A stretch of DNA of 64,000 nucleotides from RUG11237 sp045119215 (GTDB lineage Bacteria; Bacillota; Clostridia; Lachnospirales; Lachnospiraceae). Shown here in pieces: positions 17,927 to 26,087 of this stretch. Numbering within the stretch: the first letter of the stretch is position 1; each line of letters opens with the position of its first letter. Made by a program: the position numbers and the translations under genes. The stretch is taken from NCBI GenBank assembly GCA_045119215.1, contig JBGVDD010000098.1, positions 62,001 through 126,000 of the forward strand, in the 5' to 3' direction. The notes under the pieces are model-generated. The model did not search any database and was not told the DNA's origin. It saw nothing but the letters and a program-made list of their open reading frames with translations.

Positions 17927-19294
17927 ATGGAGAGACAAAAGGAAATCAAAATTGAAGACTATACTATGAAAAAGATGGTTTGGATGTCTGTTCCCATATT
18001 TATTGAGTTGTTTTTGCAGCTTTTAGTAGGAAATGTGGATCAGATTATGATAAGTCATCATTCCCAGAATGCTGTGGCTGCCATAGGGAATGCCAATCAG
18101 ATTATGGGGATTCTTATTATCTTTTTGAATGTGATGGGGTCAGGTACCACCGTGGTCTTGGCACGGTTTCTTGGAGCAGATAATAAGAAAAAGATTGCAG
18201 AAACCTGTGTGTCTTCTGTTTTTATGCTGATTCTTCTGGGACTTTTAGCAAGTATAATTCTGGTGGGATTACACCGGCCGGTTTTTCTGTTAATGAAAAT
18301 CCCACAGGATATTTTAGAAGATGCCTGCAGTTATATGTTTATCATAGGCTTTTGCGTTGTCGTTCAGGCGGTATATATCGGTTTTGGTGCAATGTTAAGG
18401 GCGTATGGCATGAATAAAGAGATTACCGTAATATCCTTTATCATGAATATTCTTAATGTAGTTGGAAATGGTATCTTAATTTATGGAATGTTCGGTTTGC
18501 CGGCACTTGGAATTAAGGGTGTGGCAATCTCAACCAATATAAGTAAATGTATTGGTCTGGTATTGATAATTCTTACTTTTATCAAGAAAACGGGGATTAA
18601 GCTGTCCCTTAGCTACCTAAGGCCGCTGCCTTTGGACACCATAGGAAAGATTTTAGCAGTAGCCATTCCTTCCGGGGCAGAGGGTATTTCCTATAATATG
18701 TCCCAGATGATTGTGCTTGGTGTGGTGAACACCATAGGCACTGCAGTGGGAACTTATGTGATTACCACCAAGGTTTATCTGGGAATGGCTGCCAATGTGG
18801 CATATATTTATTCTGTGGCTATCGCTGCCGCCATGCAGGTGGTGGTGGGCTACCTGGTAGGTGCAAAGAGAAAAGATCTGGTGGCAAAAAAGGTCTGGGC
18901 AGTACAGTTGGTGGCAACAGTGGTTTCTGTGGGGGTAAGTATTGTTTTGTACTTTTATTCTGATTTGTTTTTTGGAATGTTTACCAAAGATGAGAGAATT
19001 TTACAGCTTGCCCATCAGGTGTTATTGGTGGAAATTATCCTGGAAATTGGAAGGTCCATCAATATTGTTATGGTAAAAGCCCTGATTGCTACCGGAGATG
19101 TAAAATTTCCGGTGATCTGTGGAATCATCTGTCAGTGGATTGTGGCAGCACTATTTTCTTATATCTTAGGCATTGTGTGTGATTTAGGTCTGGTGGGTGT
19201 GTGGATTGCCCTTGCCATGGATGAATGTGTGAGAGGATTTATTTATTTGATTCGATTCCGTCGGGCAAAGTGGATGCAGATGAAAACATTATGA
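17927..19294 (+). CDS. MATE-family efflux transporter
   Basis: This is a 455-residue integral membrane protein with about 12 hydrophobic segments, fitting cation/drug antiporters of the MATE family (DinF/MepA-like branch). Typical segments are IELFLQLLVGNVDQIMISHHS near the N-terminus and GAMLRAYGMNKE and PALGIKGVAISTNIS in the middle. It is inserted between spoVAD and spoVAE, sharing their orientation; spoVAE begins 59 bases after its stop. Whether it is transcribed during sporulation or exports a spore-related compound is unknown. Its ribosome site is weak. Confidence 0.9.
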   Translation: MERQKEIKIEDYTMKKMVWMSVPIFIELFLQLLVGNVDQIMISHHSQNAVAAIGNANQIMGILIIFLNVMGSGTTVVLARFLGADNKKKIAETCVSSVFMLILLGLLASIILVGLHRPVFLLMKIPQDILEDACSYMFIIGFCVVVQAVYIGFGAMLRAYGMNKEITVISFIMNILNVVGNGILIYGMFGLPALGIKGVAISTNISKCIGLVLIILTFIKKTGIKLSLSYLRPLPLDTIGKILAVAIPSGAEGISYNMSQMIVLGVVNTIGTAVGTYVITTKVYLGMAANVAYIYSVAIAAAMQVVVGYLVGAKRKDLVAKKVWAVQLVATVVSVGVSIVLYFYSDLFFGMFTKDERILQLAHQVLLVEIILEIGRSINIVMVKALIATGDVKFPVICGIICQWIVAALFSYILGIVCDLGLVGVWIALAMDECVRGFIYLIRFRRAKWMQMKTL

Positions 19295-19353
19295 TGTATA
19301 GACTTCCCATTCTTTGGAAATCCTATGGTTACAGAAAAAAGGAGAGTGAAAGA

Positions 19354-19710
19354 ATGGACTATGTAAATGCTTTTTGGGTAGGTGGGGTGATTTGTGCTTT
19401 GGTGCAAATTCTCATGGACCGAACCAAGATGATGCCGGGAAGAATTATGGTTTTGTTGGTGTGTAGTGGAGCAGTGCTCTCAGCCATCGGAGTATATCAG
19501 TGGCTGGTAGATTTTGCAGGAGCGGGAGCCTCAGTACCACTGTTAGGCTTCGGACATACCTTGTGGAAAGGAGTTCGGGAAGCCATTGATGAAAAGGGCT
19601 TTATTGGGATTTTTTCCGGTGGATTTCAAAGCTGTGCCACAGGGGTATCCGCAGCTCTGATCTTCGGCTACCTTGCCAGTCTGATTGCAAAACCGAAGAT
19701 GAAAAAATAG
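19354..19710 (+). CDS. spoVAE: stage V sporulation protein AE
   Basis: SpoVAE is a 118-residue membrane protein of the SpoVA channel, related to SpoVAC. It starts at ATG 19354 (MDYVNAFWVGG) behind AAAAGGAGAG; a longer in-frame reading from 19225 overlaps the MATE gene and is not credible. The motif VDFAGAGASVPLLGFGHT parallels the ADFGGAGALVPITGF segment of SpoVAC. Four hydrophobic segments are visible. The separation from spoVAD by a MATE gene is unusual for a spoVA operon. Confidence 0.93.
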   Translation: MDYVNAFWVGGVICALVQILMDRTKMMPGRIMVLLVCSGAVLSAIGVYQWLVDFAGAGASVPLLGFGHTLWKGVREAIDEKGFIGIFSGGFQSCATGVSAALIFGYLASLIAKPKMKK

Positions 19711-19715
19711 AATTT

Positions 19716-19748
19716 GGGGACGTTCCTTTTGTCATAAGGAGTGTCCCC
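19716..19748. repeat. REP-like hairpin upstream of the amidase gene
   Basis: Arms ggggac (19716-19721) and gtcccc (19743-19748), with an inner tcctt/aagga pairing, form an imperfect hairpin without a T tract. The sequence ggacgttccttttgtca resembles ggacggttcttttgtca of the hairpin after the same gene, so the two may be copies of one palindromic family. Confidence 0.5.
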
Positions 19749-19776
19749 TTGTCAAGTACAAAAAAGGAGAAGTGTT

Positions 19777-21219
19777 ATGAAAAGAAAAAGTTTGGAAATT
19801 GTATTGTGTATGATGATGGTGGGTTCACTCATTGCCTGTGGTAGTCCGGAAGAACCGGACCATGAGGCACCTAAGGTATCACAGGAAAGTGAGGAGAATA
19901 CAGAATCCACAGAGGTGGCAGAACCTACCAAGGAGGTAGAAGAGGAAGAAGCTGAGGAAAGTACACAGAATACAGAGGAAAAAGAAACTGATGTGGAAAA
20001 GACAGAGCCTGTGATCAATGAAGAAACAAGGGAATTATCCAAAGAGGAATTGGATGAGCTTACAAAATTTGCTCAGGAATATAGTACCTATGGATTTCTT
20101 TTATCGGAATATGATGCCCCGGAGGATGTGGAACTTGGGGAGGTATTCCATACAGGAGCCGGTTTTGGGGAAGAGATGAGCACCCCGGAAGTGGAAGCGT
20201 ATTTAAAGGAATGTAATCAGGAAGAACTGTATACAGATTGTGTGAAGGTATCTGCCAAAAATGTAGAAGCTGTATTACAGAAAAATTTAGGCCTTGGTCT
20301 GGCAGATATGCATACCAAGATGGATGGGGTTTATTTAGCGGATTATGATGCCTATTATCACGAATCCGGGGATACCAATTACATAGCATTTATCTGTGAA
20401 AGCGGGCAGGTAAAGGGAGACATCTATACTGTAAAGTTTGTAAATGAAAGAAAAGAATTCTGGCCCACATATGCCATGGAAACCACATTAGAAAAAACGG
20501 CAGACGGCTATCATTTCTTATCTAACCGATTTTTAGAAGATACAGACGATATAGAAATAGAAAATGAGGAACCAGATACAGCAGAGGTTGAAAACTCCTA
20601 TACCATTGTAATTGATGCAGGGCATCAGCAAAAGGGGGATTCCTCCACAGAGCCTATTGGACCAGGGGCTTCAGAAAAAAAGGCTAAGGTGGCAGGAGGT
20701 ACCAGGGGTGTGGCCACAGGGCTTGCAGAGTATGAATTGACGTTGCAGGTGGCATTAAAGCTTCAGACAGAAATGGAAAGCAGAGGCTACAATGTACTTA
20801 TGGTGCGTACTTCTAATGATGTTAATATCAGTAACAGCGAACGGGCAGCTATAGCCAATGATGCTAATGCAGATGCATTTATTCGGATTCATGCTAATGG
20901 TTCCAAAAACAGTAGTGCCAATGGAGCTATGACCATTTGTCAGACAGCGTCCAATCCTTACAACGGAAATCTTTACTCACAGAGTAAGGCATTATCCAGT
21001 GCAGTTTTGGATCATCTGGTATCCTCTACCGGATGTAAAAAGGAATCTGTCTGGGAAACAGATACCATGAGTGGAATCAACTGGTGCCAGGTACCGGCAA
21101 CCATTGTAGAAATGGGCTATATGACCAATGCAAATGAAGATGCTCTGATGGCAACCGATGAGTATCAGCAAAAGATTGTTACAGGAATTGCAGATGGGAT
21201 AGAAGAATATTTGCAATAG
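19777..21219 (+). CDS. lipoprotein N-acetylmuramoyl-L-alanine amidase (Amidase_3)
   Basis: This is a predicted surface lipoprotein that cleaves the amide bond between muramic acid and the peptide stem. Start ATG 19777 follows AAGGAG. A lipobox LIAC puts the lipidated Cys at residue 21. Residues about 25-95 form a very acidic, Glu/Thr-rich linker; a region of unknown type (about 95-280) precedes the Amidase_3 domain (about 285-480). Zinc and catalytic motifs are visible: IVIDAGHQQ, GLAEYELTLQ, FIRIHANGS and VEMGYMTNANED. It is flanked by related hairpins and appears monocistronic. Roles in cell separation or spore release are possible. Confidence 0.9.
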   Translation: MKRKSLEIVLCMMMVGSLIACGSPEEPDHEAPKVSQESEENTESTEVAEPTKEVEEEEAEESTQNTEEKETDVEKTEPVINEETRELSKEELDELTKFAQEYSTYGFLLSEYDAPEDVELGEVFHTGAGFGEEMSTPEVEAYLKECNQEELYTDCVKVSAKNVEAVLQKNLGLGLADMHTKMDGVYLADYDAYYHESGDTNYIAFICESGQVKGDIYTVKFVNERKEFWPTYAMETTLEKTADGYHFLSNRFLEDTDDIEIENEEPDTAEVENSYTIVIDAGHQQKGDSSTEPIGPGASEKKAKVAGGTRGVATGLAEYELTLQVALKLQTEMESRGYNVLMVRTSNDVNISNSERAAIANDANADAFIRIHANGSKNSSANGAMTICQTASNPYNGNLYSQSKALSSAVLDHLVSSTGCKKESVWETDTMSGINWCQVPATIVEMGYMTNANEDALMATDEYQQKIVTGIADGIEEYLQ

Positions 21220-21234
21220 TGACATAATATAGGG

Positions 21235-21272
21235 ACGGTTCTTTTGTCATGATATCGTGACAAAAGAACCGT
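21235..21272 (+). terminator. terminator-like hairpin after the amidase gene (REP-like)
   Basis: A 15-bp perfect stem (acggttcttttgtca / tgacaaaagaaccgt) closes an 8-base loop that contains GATATC and is followed by TTTTC. It probably terminates the amidase transcript; sequence kinship with the hairpin at 19716 suggests a mobile palindrome reused as terminator. Confidence 0.7.
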
Positions 21273-21301
21273 TTTCATTTCTTAAGATTTTTTGAACCAT
21301 A

Positions 21302-21329
21302 TTGACTTCGAAGAAAAAGTGTATATAAT
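21302..21329 (+). promoter_or_regulatory. sigma-A promoter of the gntR-ABC operon
   Basis: TTGACT (21302-21307), a 16-base spacer and a perfect TATAAT (21324-21329) lie 58 bases before the regulator start codon. Confidence 0.8.
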
Positions 21330-21352
21330 GTGTACTATAACAAGTAATACAC
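21330..21352. promoter_or_regulatory. candidate GntR/YtrA operator overlapping the transcription start
   Basis: An imperfect inverted repeat, gtgtacta (21330-21337) and taatacac (21345-21352), 7 of 8 positions complementary with a 7-base spacer, begins directly after the -10 hexamer. YtrA-type regulators usually repress their own ABC operon from such a site; the assignment to this regulator is inference. Confidence 0.5.
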
Positions 21353-21386
21353 TTGGTACAGTAATAGTTCAGAAAGGAGGAGAAGG

Positions 21387-21764
21387 ATGATTATAATTGA
21401 TTATAAAGATCCGAGACCAATTTACGAACAGATAATAGAAAAGCTGCAGGAGTTGATTGTTAAGGGGATTTTAGAACCGGACAGCCAGCTGCCTAGCGTA
21501 AGAAGCTTAGCCATGGAACTATCCATTAACCCAAATACCATTCAGAAAGCCTATGGTGAGTTAGAACGAAGAGGGTATCTGTATACGGTGAAGGGAAAGG
21601 GAAGCTTTGTAAGCTTTCATGAGGAACTACTAAAGGAAGCCCAGGAGTCATCCAAGGCAAAAATTCGAAAAGCCGTAGAAGAAGGCAGGGAGGTAAAACT
21701 GACCCAGGATGAGGTGTTGGAGATTATCAAGGAAGTATTTCAAGGAGGGATGAAGAATGATTGA
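21387..21764 (+). CDS. GntR-family regulator, YtrA type
   Basis: This 125-residue transcription factor has an N-terminal winged helix (IYEQIIEKLQELIVKGIL, then LPSVRSLAMELSINPNTIQKAY) and a short helical C-terminal part instead of a ligand-binding domain, as in YtrA. Such regulators typically repress an adjacent ABC transporter operon and respond to cell-envelope antibiotics or peptides. The start has AAAGGAGGAGAAGG just upstream. It overlaps the ABC ATPase gene by 8 bases. A promoter and a candidate operator are visible upstream, suggesting autoregulation. Confidence 0.92.
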   Translation: MIIIDYKDPRPIYEQIIEKLQELIVKGILEPDSQLPSVRSLAMELSINPNTIQKAYGELERRGYLYTVKGKGSFVSFHEELLKEAQESSKAKIRKAVEEGREVKLTQDEVLEIIKEVFQGGMKND

Positions 21765-22659
21765 AGTGTCCAATATAAGTAAAACCTTTGATGATATCAA
21801 AGCAGTGAATGACATTTCCATAACCATAAGCGAAAAGAATGTCTTTGGACTTATTGGAACCAACGGTGCAGGAAAAAGTACCTTTATGAGGATGCTTACA
21901 GGGGTGTTAAAGCCAGATAGCGGAAGTATTTTAGTAGATGGAATTTCGGTGTACGAATCAGAAGAAGCAAAGCGTTTGTTCTTCTATATCTCTGATGACC
22001 AGTATTTTCCCCCAAGCGCCAAGGTAAGCGATATGGAAAATTATTATAAATTGTTTTACAAAGATTTTGACAGCGCAAAACTAAACGGATATTTACAACG
22101 TTTTGAATTAGATAAAAACAGGAAAATCAACACCTTTTCTAAGGGTATGAAAAAGCAGTTGTCTATTTTGCTTGGGGTTTGCTCCGGATGTAAATATTTA
22201 TTCTGCGATGAGACATTTGATGGCCTTGACCCGGTAATGCGTCAGGGGGTGAAGAGCATTTTTGCAAAAGAGATGGAAGAAAGGGGGCTTACTCCGGTGA
22301 TTGCCTCCCACAATCTTCGGGAATTGGAAGATATCTGTGATTATGTAGGGTTGCTACATAAAGGCGGCGTACTGCTATCGAAAGACTTAGAACAGATGAA
22401 GAGTAATATCTTTAAGGTTCAGTGTGTTTTTTCAGATAAGGATAAGGAATTTGAAACCTTGAAAAAGATGGAGGTCTTACACACAGAGAGAAGAGGTTCC
22501 CTGGTCACTTTGACCATTCGTGGGGAGCGAAAGAACATTGTATCGATTATTGAAAGTACAAATCCGGTCTTTTGTGAAGTGCTTCCTTTAAGCTTAGAGG
22601 AAATATTTATCAGTGAAACGGAGGTAGTGGGCTATGACATCAAAAAGCTTATTTACTAA
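21757..22659 (+). CDS. ABC transporter ATP-binding protein (YtrB-like)
   Basis: This is the nucleotide-binding subunit of an ABC exporter. Walker A is GTNGAGKST (34-42), the signature is a divergent FSKGMKKQLSI, and Walker B is YLFCDETFDGLDP, where the usual D-E-P is D-E-T. The C-terminal 70 residues form the accessory region common in exporter ATPases. It overlaps the regulator by 8 bases and the permease by 26 bases, so the three genes are translationally coupled. The substrate is unknown; YtrA-linked transporters often respond to cell-wall-active compounds. Confidence 0.92.
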   Translation: MIEVSNISKTFDDIKAVNDISITISEKNVFGLIGTNGAGKSTFMRMLTGVLKPDSGSILVDGISVYESEEAKRLFFYISDDQYFPPSAKVSDMENYYKLFYKDFDSAKLNGYLQRFELDKNRKINTFSKGMKKQLSILLGVCSGCKYLFCDETFDGLDPVMRQGVKSIFAKEMEERGLTPVIASHNLRELEDICDYVGLLHKGGVLLSKDLEQMKSNIFKVQCVFSDKDKEFETLKKMEVLHTERRGSLVTLTIRGERKNIVSIIESTNPVFCEVLPLSLEEIFISETEVVGYDIKKLIY

Positions 22660-24757
22660 TTTTACAAAGAACGAAATAAAAAATAAATTTGCTTTATTTA
22701 TTTGTGTGGTCTTGACGTTTGTAATGCTTTATCCCATTTACTTGGCATTCCAACTTCAGGAAACTGCTAGAAAATTAAAAATTGGAGCAATCCAGAGAAG
22801 TGATGTGGTTCAGGGACTTATTTATGATGTTGGTGGAAGTAATACTATGGTTGTGGTATTTACCGTATTTTTTGCTACAATTATAGGTGTGCTAACCTTT
22901 GGGTATCTCTATTCCAAACCTCAGGTGGATTTGCTGCACAGCTTGCCAATCAGCAGAAAAAAGATTTTTCTTGGAAAATATCTGGCAGGATTTTTAGTAT
23001 ATGAAATTCCACTTGTGATTTTTAACTTTATCGGATTAGGGATGATTTGTGTTGCAGGATACGGTTGTATGCCGGTAGTAAAATCTGCTTTTGTGGGGAT
23101 TATCACCCATACTCTTGGATATTTAGTGTGCTATAGTACTGCAGTGTTGGCTGTAGTGCTGACGGGAAATTATCTTACCGGAATTTGTGGAGTTGGTTGC
23201 TTTCAATTGTATGGTATGGCAGTGGTTGGAATTTGGGAAATGATTCTGGAGTCGGATTCACTGACTTATGATGTTTATCATACCAACGCATGGGAGAAGA
23301 TTTCCAAGGTATCCCCGGCTGGGGCATATGGAATGCTGTCTAAATGGGCAGAATTCGGAGGAGATGGAAAATTTCATGTGTCAGAATTAAGCTTCTGGAT
23401 GCTTTATGTCTTTGGATTTATGGCAATTATGAGTGTTTTGGCTTATGTGTTATTTATGAAACGTCCTTCGGAAGGTACCACCAAATCCATGGCTTTTCCT
23501 GTCACAAAACCAGCAATAAAAGTGGTGATTATGACGGTGGCTACTATTTTAGGTGTGGAAATGTTTGCGCTTATCACCAAAAACAGTATTGGATGGAAAT
23601 TAGTAGGTTTGGCGTTTGTGGCATTGGTATTGCATATCTTATTCCAGCTATTGTTAGAGCAGGATGTAAAGGCTATATTTAAGGGATTTATCAGCAGTAC
23701 CATTACGGTAGCGTTGGCTGGTATCGTAATTTTTTGCAGCGGCATCATTGGAACCATGTATGACAATTACAGTTATAATCCAGAGAAGATAGAGAGTATG
23801 TCCATACAAATTTCCAATAATATGGCAACAAATTGTTATCAGTTTGGTCCGTATTATGATATGAAGACAAAACGATATCTTTATGGTGATGACTATGGTT
23901 TGCAGTTTATGAAAATCACTGATAAAAAGTTTATCAAAGAATTCATGACAGAAATTCGCAAAGACCTTAGGGATGTAAAGATAACAGATGAAAATGCTCA
24001 TACCGACACAGTGAATGTGTGCTATTATACCACCTCAGGGGAGAAGCTCTATCGAAGCTATCAGGTGAACTGGCCAAAGTCAGCATACTATTTTGAAAAG
24101 GCAGCTATGCAGCAGGAATACTATCAGGGTATGAACCAGGCAAATCAAATGGAAAAAACAGATATCACAGGGATTATTTATCTGTATGATGTAGAAGACG
24201 GAGAGTATTCTTCAAAAAATCTAGAACTTTCTAAAGAGGAAATTGAGAAAATCTTTGACACATACAATAAAGAGTATAACAGTAAAAATATTGAAAAACT
24301 CAGTGAGAGTACTCCAGTGGCTTTCCTGGCATATGAAGGCAAAACAGGATATAGCAACGATACTATCGCTACAGTCTGTGTCTATGATAGCTTTGAAGAA
24401 ACCATCAAATTGTTAAAAGAGGCTGGAGTCTCATTGGAGAAGAAACAGTTGGATGCCTCGACGGTGAAAACAGTAGAAGTAAGCTATACAGTAGATGGAG
24501 AAGGAGTTGTGAGGGTGGAATATACGGATGTGGAAAGTATTGACAAAATACTAAATGTTGTGGATATATATCCATATTGCCAGTATACCAACTACATGAA
24601 TTCAGAGGAAAACTACCTTTATTCGGTGTGGGCATATGAAGACAACAAAGATGACGGTGGAAAAATGATGGGATTTGTAAAGAAAGTGCCAGACTGGATA
24701 GCTCAGGATATTCAGGATAATATGAAAAATATAGAACGATATGAGGAAGAATACTAA
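22634..24757 (+). CDS. ABC transporter permease with large extracytoplasmic domain
   Basis: This 707-residue membrane protein is the permease partner of the upstream ATPase. Hydrophobic segments cluster at about 18-40, 70-95, 115-225, 255-280 and 295-385; the last 310 residues are polar and would lie outside the membrane after one final segment near 355-380. This split (multi-span N-terminus, long soluble C-terminus) is frequent in Lachnospiraceae exporters next to YtrA regulators. No enzymatic motif was seen in the soluble part. A terminator follows. Confidence 0.82.
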   Translation: MTSKSLFTNFTKNEIKNKFALFICVVLTFVMLYPIYLAFQLQETARKLKIGAIQRSDVVQGLIYDVGGSNTMVVVFTVFFATIIGVLTFGYLYSKPQVDLLHSLPISRKKIFLGKYLAGFLVYEIPLVIFNFIGLGMICVAGYGCMPVVKSAFVGIITHTLGYLVCYSTAVLAVVLTGNYLTGICGVGCFQLYGMAVVGIWEMILESDSLTYDVYHTNAWEKISKVSPAGAYGMLSKWAEFGGDGKFHVSELSFWMLYVFGFMAIMSVLAYVLFMKRPSEGTTKSMAFPVTKPAIKVVIMTVATILGVEMFALITKNSIGWKLVGLAFVALVLHILFQLLLEQDVKAIFKGFISSTITVALAGIVIFCSGIIGTMYDNYSYNPEKIESMSIQISNNMATNCYQFGPYYDMKTKRYLYGDDYGLQFMKITDKKFIKEFMTEIRKDLRDVKITDENAHTDTVNVCYYTTSGEKLYRSYQVNWPKSAYYFEKAAMQQEYYQGMNQANQMEKTDITGIIYLYDVEDGEYSSKNLELSKEEIEKIFDTYNKEYNSKNIEKLSESTPVAFLAYEGKTGYSNDTIATVCVYDSFEETIKLLKEAGVSLEKKQLDASTVKTVEVSYTVDGEGVVRVEYTDVESIDKILNVVDIYPYCQYTNYMNSEENYLYSVWAYEDNKDDGGKMMGFVKKVPDWIAQDIQDNMKNIERYEEEY

Positions 24758-24766
24758 GAATAGTAT

Positions 24767-24801
24767 AAAAAAAGCTTCAGGCAATTGCCTGAGGCTTTTT
24801 T
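24767..24801. terminator. bidirectional terminator between the ABC permease and the C39-like protease
   Basis: The perfect 16-base palindrome tcaggcaattgcctga is extended by agc/gct-type pairs and flanked by A and T tracts, so it can stop transcription from both the permease gene (+) and the protease gene (-). Confidence 0.9.
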
Positions 24802-24808
24802 ATGTAAA

Positions 24809-25930
24809 TTAATGTTGACTGATTTCTAAAGGTCGTTCCATATAGATAACTCTGGTAATAGAGCCTTTGGTATTTAAAACATCCTGTAAATTTTTTGTCT
24901 TGGAACTTCCGGAATCAAAAATCATAAACTTGTCCGCAGTAAGGGTATCCCCGCCTTCATAGCCACTGATTACCACCCAGTGCATTCCGCCTGGACGCTG
25001 TAAACAGACTGCCGGCATGTAGCCTTGATCTAATAAATCATAACATTTTTGAAGTGCATACTGACCGGATACGAATACCTGATACCATTGATCAGGGAGA
25101 TTTCCCCAAATCAGATTACCACTTCCGGTATATAAATTTTTGTTTCGTGCAAGAGACACCGGATTGGTTGGGATTCCATGGTAAGTCATAATCAATGCAA
25201 TATCACAGGTAAGACAACCGGACCGGGCCAGGGAGTAGGAAGAGTTTCCTAACATAATACTTTTGTATTGATTCTGGCATTGATTATAAGGAAAGGTACT
25301 ATACTCTGTATAACTCATAGAATAATCATTTAGAATCACTTGTGGATACGGTTCCTTCCAATGGGCATAAAGTGTGGTATTTTTTGTGACCTTTACTTTT
25401 GCATCAGAGGTAATTAAAGTGCCACCTACTTTCTTTGTATGCCAGCCATCAAAAGCATATCCTTTCCTTTCAGGCGTTGCCAAAGTACCATATTGTTTTC
25501 CATACGTTTTTGTGTAGTTTTTTTTGCTAACCTTTCCACCATTAGGGTTGAGCTTGATTTTGTACTTGTTTACACTCCAATGGGCATATAAGGTATGATT
25601 CTGGTTGTTCTTTACCTTTGTGCGGGATTTTACCTGAGTACCCTTCTTTGGTTCTGTAAACCAGCCTAAAAAGGTGTATCCTCTCCGGGCAGGCACCGTT
25701 AAGGTTCCATATCTTTTCTTGTATGTTACGATTTTATCCGGACATACATTTTTTGTTTTGTAATTCAAGGAAAAGCTTACCTGAATCTGAGAGGGGTTTT
25801 CCGCCTCCTGAACCACTGGAGTGGGTGTTTTAGAAGCTGCAAAAGATTCTGCTGGGGAATACAGGCTACCTATGACAATAGCTCCCAAGGAGCAGAAAAG
25901 CAGCTTTTTTATTTTACTGTGCTGTACCAT
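24809..25930 (-). CDS. secreted C39-like cysteine protease with two InlB-type B repeats
   Basis: A signal peptide (KKLLFCSLGAIVIGSLYS, cleavage near residue 31) implies export. Two repeats of the Listeria/Bacteroides InlB-B type follow at about 50-118 and 124-192; each shows the GYxFxGW ... TLYAHW pattern. The C-terminal domain (about 205-373) looks like a Peptidase_C39_2 (papain-like) fold with candidate catalytic C239 (SGCLTCDIAL), H317 (GMHWVVISGYE) and D339 (FMIFDSG). No sortase signal is present, so anchoring, if any, must rely on the repeats. The start ATG has AAAGGAAC upstream. Target proteins are unknown; adhesion or self-processing are possible roles. Confidence 0.82.
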   Translation of the reverse strand: MVQHSKIKKLLFCSLGAIVIGSLYSPAESFAASKTPTPVVQEAENPSQIQVSFSLNYKTKNVCPDKIVTYKKRYGTLTVPARRGYTFLGWFTEPKKGTQVKSRTKVKNNQNHTLYAHWSVNKYKIKLNPNGGKVSKKNYTKTYGKQYGTLATPERKGYAFDGWHTKKVGGTLITSDAKVKVTKNTTLYAHWKEPYPQVILNDYSMSYTEYSTFPYNQCQNQYKSIMLGNSSYSLARSGCLTCDIALIMTYHGIPTNPVSLARNKNLYTGSGNLIWGNLPDQWYQVFVSGQYALQKCYDLLDQGYMPAVCLQRPGGMHWVVISGYEGGDTLTADKFMIFDSGSSKTKNLQDVLNTKGSITRVIYMERPLEISQH

Positions 25931-26087
25931 TTTTCTTCTTGTTCCTTTCTATGCCATTATTTTCTTGATTTTATTTTCTATTTTTCTCTTTTTACAGAGA
26001 TTTTTTTATCTCTTTTGATGACATTCCTTTATATTATACAATTTTTTTAACAGTGATGCAACAAAAAATTATTATTTACCTAAAGGT

